Positions 59,951-64,000 of a DNA stretch of 64,000 nt are shown here, piece by piece. Location of the stretch: contig DASWRI010000067.1 of the NCBI GenBank assembly GCA_036403235.1, forward strand, positions 1 to 64,000. The letters are read 5' to 3'. The notes below the pieces were generated by a model, which did not search any database, had not been told where the DNA came from, and saw only the letters and a list, made by a program, of their open reading frames with translations. Every line of letters starts with the position of its first letter. Position 1 is the first letter of the stretch. The stretch comes from JBGTFE01 sp036403235 (GTDB lineage Bacteria; Acidobacteriota; Blastocatellia; Pyrinomonadales; Pyrinomonadaceae). A program made the translations under genes and the position numbers.

Positions 59951-62002
59951 TTAGCTAGATTCTAAAGGATTACGGTCAGGACAATTCTCACAATAAGTTC
60001 TCTTAAACGCCTGAATCAAACTTTCAGAATCTGGATTTTGAATAATTGACTGATATTTATGTAGTTTACAAATACAAACCCGATTTGGGTCAATTAAATA
60101 CGTTGTTTCAAGATTTTGAGTATGGCGTAGGTCTTGATGTATTTCAATATGACGACACCAACTTAATTGTTCTTGGGCAACTGTTCTCCCAGAAAGATAC
60201 TCACGCTTTAATATTTCAGCTCGCTCAGGTGGTAATCCAATGATTCTTATCATTTGCGAAGCATATAAACTTAATTCTTCATCAGTCATTTTTGCTGTCC
60301 GAGAAATTTTTTCTTCCTCTGTATGTTCGCTGATTGAAGATTGTAATCTAGCCCTTAAACCATTATTCGCCAAGTGTTCTTTTGCAAGTTCAATTTGGCG
60401 TATATAACCCATTGCCTCTGCTTTAGGTAAAACCTCATCAGCAATTTCTTTAGCTTCATCTATTTTCCCGACAAATTCGTAAAAATCAGCAATAAGTAAT
60501 CTTGCTCTAAGTTCACCTTCGGTATCACTTAGCTGGTTGTAAATCTCAAGAGCTTCGTTAGCAGAATCTATTCCAAATTTAACGCCCTCTTCTACATCAT
60601 CTTTATAAACTGTTTCAAATACCTGCTCTATTGGCAGTCTGACAAAAAGTGCTAACGATAAATTGCTGCTTAATTGATGAAATAGAATAAGTGCGCTTGT
60701 GAATTTTAATGAAGCTAATATTGGTCTATGACCTAATTTGGAAGCCTCTTCAAGTGTAATTGTTCGGTCTGCCATCCATCTTGCAAGTCTTTCAGCATAA
60801 TGTTGAGCAATCTTTGGATGGTCGGATTGTAAACCATTGTCCATACGGATTTGATTTGCTGCCAAATCAAGGTAAGAGCCTGTAGCAATATCAAGTCCCT
60901 CAGCTTCTAACCAGATGGCTTTAGCATATAACTTTAATGAACTAGATGAACTTTGGTCAGTAAGGATTTCTTGCACTAATGCCTTTAGTTCTAATACTTT
61001 TTCACGGCGTTGATATACATCTGCAATAGTCAAAATTGAATATCGAATTTGGTTAAGGCGGAAAGACTGTGCAAAATGTCCGCTTATATTATCCTTACTT
61101 GTATCCAGATAAGACGAAAACTCTTCTAAGGTTAAACTTCCCGTTAAATATTCACAGCTTTTACGGAGAAAATCCAAAAATTGTTGGTCATCTTCCGAAA
61201 GCTCATTTCGCCTAAGAAGTGCCTCCGATAACAATGCGTATGCGGTTTGATACCTGCCTAAAATATGTTCTGCATAAGCCCGCACAAGTAAAATTTGCGG
61301 TAAATTTTCTGACTGAGAATCTAAAAGTTTAGATAAATTCCTAACTTCTTGTGGATAGCCTGATGTAACTAATAGTCTGCCACTTGTAAGTAAAATTTCT
61401 TTTGCTTGCTCGGAATCCGTAATTTTTAGTGTTTCAGGGCTTATACCAACAATCAAATTTTCGGTATTGCTTGCCGAACCTAAAACATCATTAATTTGAC
61501 GGTGTAATCGCGCTTCTTGTTGAATGCGTTGGTGAATTTGTTCTAAAGTCTCAGAAGTAATCAGGTCGTTAAAACGAATGGTTACTGTTTGCTGTTGCAT
61601 CCAATTAGGATTTGTTTGGTCAAGTCTGTTGCGCTCATCCCGCGCCCAGACAAAATATAATTTGTTTTTTGGAACGACATAAAGCACATAAAGCGCATTT
61701 GAACCATTTAAAAGATAATTTAAGTTTGCTGTTGCAACTTGGATAGAAATACTACCGTCTTGATTAGTTTCATCTGAATCAGTAGCTTTTAACTGAATTT
61801 GCGCTCGAAGATTAGTAAATTTGCCATCTATTTTTATCTCAAGTGAGCCATCTACACCTACATCATTAGTGCGTTCATCTCTAAAAAGGAACTTATCAGA
61901 GGGCAGAACTGATTGAAATGCAATCATACTTAATTGCTCAATCTCAGAATTTCGGTCAGCCGTAGGTAATTGTCCCAAATTGTCAATATCGTTTTTGACC
62001 AT
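59951..62002 (-). CDS. DUF4365-like nuclease-fold domain with helical-repeat region and C-terminal cysteine cluster
   Basis: 683 residues. The N-terminal domain (about 10-165) matches the DUF4365 pattern: FLFRDERTNDVGVDGSLEI then FTNLRAQIQLKAT. D51, E55 and the Q70-x-K72 pair fit a PD-(D/E)xK nuclease active site. Residues about 190-600 form a long chain of helical hairpins (TPR-like), typical of a sensor or scaffold. The end has CRHIEIHQDLRH, VCICKLHK and CENC, a probable metal-binding cluster. Likely works with the GIY-YIG gene 66 bases upstream. Anti-phage function is an inference from fold and location. Confidence 0.8.
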   Translation of the reverse strand: MVKNDIDNLGQLPTADRNSEIEQLSMIAFQSVLPSDKFLFRDERTNDVGVDGSLEIKIDGKFTNLRAQIQLKATDSDETNQDGSISIQVATANLNYLLNGSNALYVLYVVPKNKLYFVWARDERNRLDQTNPNWMQQQTVTIRFNDLITSETLEQIHQRIQQEARLHRQINDVLGSASNTENLIVGISPETLKITDSEQAKEILLTSGRLLVTSGYPQEVRNLSKLLDSQSENLPQILLVRAYAEHILGRYQTAYALLSEALLRRNELSEDDQQFLDFLRKSCEYLTGSLTLEEFSSYLDTSKDNISGHFAQSFRLNQIRYSILTIADVYQRREKVLELKALVQEILTDQSSSSSLKLYAKAIWLEAEGLDIATGSYLDLAANQIRMDNGLQSDHPKIAQHYAERLARWMADRTITLEEASKLGHRPILASLKFTSALILFHQLSSNLSLALFVRLPIEQVFETVYKDDVEEGVKFGIDSANEALEIYNQLSDTEGELRARLLIADFYEFVGKIDEAKEIADEVLPKAEAMGYIRQIELAKEHLANNGLRARLQSSISEHTEEEKISRTAKMTDEELSLYASQMIRIIGLPPERAEILKREYLSGRTVAQEQLSWCRHIEIHQDLRHTQNLETTYLIDPNRVCICKLHKYQSIIQNPDSESLIQAFKRTYCENCPDRNPLESS

Positions 62003-62068
62003 TTTTTTATTTTTAGATTTGTAAGGACAAGTATAAAATAATTTTCTTTATTCTAAATGATAATCTAG

Positions 62069-62560
62069 TTATAGTGGGTTTAATAAAGGTTTTCCTGCCT
62101 TTAGAACTCCGCTTTTAATTGTGTTTTCTAACTCGTAAGCCAACTTATCATTTTCAGTTTCTACAAAACGAAATGATAGATTTTGATGAATGTAATCTTT
62201 AATCAATTTATCGAAATTTAGATTCCCATTAACTATTTCTGCAATTTCATTACTTGTGAGAATTGGTAAAACTAACTTATCTCCGACATAAACGCAAAAT
62301 TGGTCTCCGCTTCTTCTTCCGCTTGCGTGAGCCTTTAATCTCGTAAACAAACCTCTAGCTCTTGAATTTGTGTTTCGATGCTCTACGATGGTCTCAGCAC
62401 TCATTGAACGTCCTGACATTCCGACATAGATTAATTCTTGCTCTCTCCAAACTGTATAGACTCCCGCACAGATTTTTGGAACTTCTGACCATTCATTAAA
62501 GGAATGAAGTTTTCCGTTTTCGAGAGTGTCCAAATAAGGAGCTAGTTTTGTGTTTTCCAT
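62069..62560 (-). CDS. GIY-YIG nuclease domain protein
   Basis: 163 residues. Hallmarks of the GIY-YIG fold: GVY at 33-35 (KICAGVYTVW), YVG at 45-47 (QELIYVGMSGRS), Arg in RARGLFTRLKAHASG, Glu at 143-145 (AYELENTIKSG) and Asn161 in the closing LLNPL. All catalytic positions are present, so DNA cleavage is plausible. It is upstream of the DUF4365-like gene with the same orientation and a 66-base gap, and probably co-transcribed. It could be a standalone endonuclease, but no HNH or intron context is seen. Confidence 0.85.
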   Translation of the reverse strand: MENTKLAPYLDTLENGKLHSFNEWSEVPKICAGVYTVWREQELIYVGMSGRSMSAETIVEHRNTNSRARGLFTRLKAHASGRRSGDQFCVYVGDKLVLPILTSNEIAEIVNGNLNFDKLIKDYIHQNLSFRFVETENDKLAYELENTIKSGVLKAGKPLLNPL

Positions 62561-62707
62561 ACTTTCGGCATAATAAATCTTCCAACTTTAATAGTCTAGT
62601 TTTTCGTCAAAAAGGCGCAAATAGCTATTGACTTTTTCCTGGTTTGTCCCTAGTGCGGGAATTTAACAATGTTTAACAATCTGGCCAGAATATGGCTTAA
62701 AATTTGC

Positions 62708-62735
62708 TTGCATTTTTTGGAGATTCGTGTATAAT
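62708..62735 (+). promoter_or_regulatory. Sigma-70 type promoter
   Basis: TTGCAT (62708-62713), 16-base spacer, consensus TATAAT (62730-62735). It would start transcription near 62742, the ATG of the small open frame below, leading to an almost leaderless message, and then the genes at 63059 and 63622. Confidence 0.6.
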
Positions 62736-62741
62736 AAAAGA

Positions 62742-62924
62742 ATGGTAAATAACTTACTTCGCAGCTACTTAGAGAAAAAAATTGCAGTCCAAAACTGTAG
62801 TGTTTCTGCGTGTGCGGAAGTAATCCAATTACCTGTTTATTCTGCTATTTTTACTCATCAATTTCTTCTTTCCAACAATCTGAAAAATCCTAATCGACCT
62901 TGCCAAATCATCGTGTCTGAGTGA
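62742..62924 (+). CDS. Possible small protein, leaderless
   Basis: 60 residues from an ATG at 62742 (MVNNLLRSYLEKKIAVQN). The start coincides with the predicted transcription start, so translation would be leaderless. No signal, no recognised family. It could be a DNA-binding fragment (SACAEVIQLPVYSAIFTHQ) or simply noise. Weak evidence. Confidence 0.35.
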   Translation: MVNNLLRSYLEKKIAVQNCSVSACAEVIQLPVYSAIFTHQFLLSNNLKNPNRPCQIIVSE

Positions 62925-63058
62925 GACAGACCGTTGGTTGAAAAAGCAGGTGTGAGATTAAAAGTTAAAGAGTCTTTCAACTCTAATAGCTGAACTGTGT
63001 CTATTCAAAACAGCACTGATAATCACGCCTGACAACTTTAAATATGTGAGGTTAGGAG

Positions 63059-63547
63059 ATGTTAATAAAGGCTGTCATTGATGACGGTAGAAATGTGATT
63101 GCAACTAATTTGGAATCAATAAGAGTTGCGATTGAGTTAGATGTTAAAGAGTTGGTCGAAGATAGAAATGTCTTTCATTTATTTACGAGCCTTGAGGCTT
63201 GGTTTGACGTATTGCCTGATGGCTTTCCGCGCCACTGTGAACCGCGAAAAGACCAAGCGGAGAATATAGGCGGGTTCAGCTTTACAGAAGAATTAGATTT
63301 ATCTCGGCACTACGTTAAGAAGGCACTGAAAGAAATTTGTGCCCAATACGGTTCGGAAGAAGAATTTAACCAAGCCGAAGATAAGTTTAAAGGCAAGCTA
63401 TATTGCAGTGTTTATTGCGAGTCGGACAAGCACCGAACTTACTATTATCGCAATCACGCCTTATTTAGCGAGCTAAAGCGAATATGGCTTGAAGGTTTGG
63501 ATTCAGCGGTAGATGCGGAAAAGGTAGTTTTTAGTTTCGTAATTTAG
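63059..63547 (+). CDS. Hypothetical protein of the accessory element
   Basis: 162 residues, GAGGT six bases before the ATG. Acidic and probably cytosolic; no signal or membrane segment. Begins MLIKAVIDDGRNVIATNLESIRVAIELDV and has a conserved-looking YCSVYCESDKHRTYYYRN. I recognise no family. It lies before a putative replication protein in the same direction, so may belong to the element's early or replication genes. Confidence 0.65.
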   Translation: MLIKAVIDDGRNVIATNLESIRVAIELDVKELVEDRNVFHLFTSLEAWFDVLPDGFPRHCEPRKDQAENIGGFSFTEELDLSRHYVKKALKEICAQYGSEEEFNQAEDKFKGKLYCSVYCESDKHRTYYYRNHALFSELKRIWLEGLDSAVDAEKVVFSFVI

Positions 63548-63561
63548 GAGTTTAATTAACC

Positions 63562-63604
63562 GTCTGAAAGGGCGTAGAGGGATTACTGCGCCTCTTTTCA
63601 GACT
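63562..63604 (+). repeat. Hairpin between the hypothetical and replication genes
   Basis: Stem GTCTGAAA with TTTTCAGAC, and inner pairing of GAGG with CCTC. It could attenuate or terminate the upstream transcript, but no T run follows the stem. Confidence 0.55.
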
Positions 63605-63621
63605 AGGGAGAAGTGTGTTTT

Positions 63622-64000
63622 ATGGCAGAAGAAAAGAACGGAAATCAGGACAAAGTTAAAAGAGTTATAGAAATGATTACAGGCGAAGAGGCAAAAGTTA
63701 TTGCCGTTCCAAGTGCGCTGATTCATTTTGTCGGTAGTAAAACGTCAAGAAATAAAACGTCAAAAGCTGTATTTCTCTCACAGCTTATTTATTGGTCGGA
63801 CAAGGGAGCAAGAAAAGACGGTTTTATCTTTAAAACTCATCGTGAATGGTATGAAGAAACAGGTCTAAGTTCAAATCAAATTTCTTCTTACACGAAAGAA
63901 TTTAAAGGATTGGACTTTATAGATACAAAGTTAAAGAAGGCTCACGGCTGTCCCACTATTCACTACCGACTTAAACTAGATGTTTTTATAGAATCGTTTG
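63622..64000 (+). CDS. Phage/plasmid-type replication protein, N-terminal part
   Basis: 126 residues visible, cut by the window end. The frame starts at the ATG at 63622, with AGGGAG upstream. KAVFLSQLIYWSDKGARKDGFIFKTHREWYEETGLSSNQISSYTKEFKGLDFIDTKLKKAHGCPTIHYRL is the winged-helix pattern of replication-initiation or DnaD-like proteins of phages and integrative elements. It supports an integrated mobile element continuing beyond the window. C-terminal domains are not seen. Confidence 0.75.
   Translation, partial: MAEEKNGNQDKVKRVIEMITGEEAKVIAVPSALIHFVGSKTSRNKTSKAVFLSQLIYWSDKGARKDGFIFKTHREWYEETGLSSNQISSYTKEFKGLDFIDTKLKKAHGCPTIHYRLKLDVFIESF

Overview
The window reads as a bacterial chromosome of moderate GC with tightly packed housekeeping genes, switching at about 58.4 kb to an AT-richer accessory region. 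The gene set (bactofilin, MreB, PilT, CHASE3/PAS hybrid kinase, Ski2-like helicase, giant secreted SBBP/FG-GAP proteins, 'CPxCNRTY' zinc ribbons) best fits an Acidobacteriota, probably class Blastocatellia. This is an inference from protein style; there is no rRNA gene here to confirm it.

Layout. 0-12 kb: tail of a proton-pumping pyrophosphatase (hppA), yjbQ, an M16 peptidase, an arginyl-transferase-like protein, a bactofilin, ttcA, a serine hydrolase and a cysteine desulfurase. 12-20 kb: FHA-GAF-adenylate cyclase, mreB, a site-2 protease, a CDF metal transporter, and the cdaA-cdaR pair for cyclic di-AMP; where glmM often follows there is only a frameshifted Ig-domain remnant and a palindrome-rich tract. 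20-27 kb: small unknowns, a low-GC zinc-ribbon/DUF4145-like gene bracketed by 34-bp inverted repeats, an orphan DUF433 antitoxin-like gene, secA and two membrane-anchored unknowns. 27-36 kb: a HelY/Ski2-like helicase cut into two open halves by a 5.3-kb gene for a giant secreted repeat protein, then ispH. 36-48 kb: envelope genes (HtrA-type protease, PBP4/dacB, mpl with a SprT-like metalloprotease and an aminotransferase), an RRM protein and a P450. 49-57 kb, all minus strand: hybrid histidine kinase, zinc-ribbon/pseudo-receiver, pilT, thiE, rimI, queA.

58.4-64 kb: tRNA-Leu(CAA), a tyrosine integrase, a two-gene minus-strand pair (DUF4365-like nuclease domain with helical repeats, plus a GIY-YIG nuclease), then rightward genes ending in a phage/plasmid-type replication protein cut by the window end. 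This looks like one end of an integrated element with a candidate defence module, and is the best place to look for an undescribed system.

A second theme is the gaps between genes. Many hold stem-loops whose arms are built of short tandem units (GTGAAAA, ACACAGAG, AACTATC, CTGAAAA), often at convergent gene ends, with clean rho-independent terminators elsewhere. No CRISPR array, insertion sequence transposase or rRNA operon was seen.
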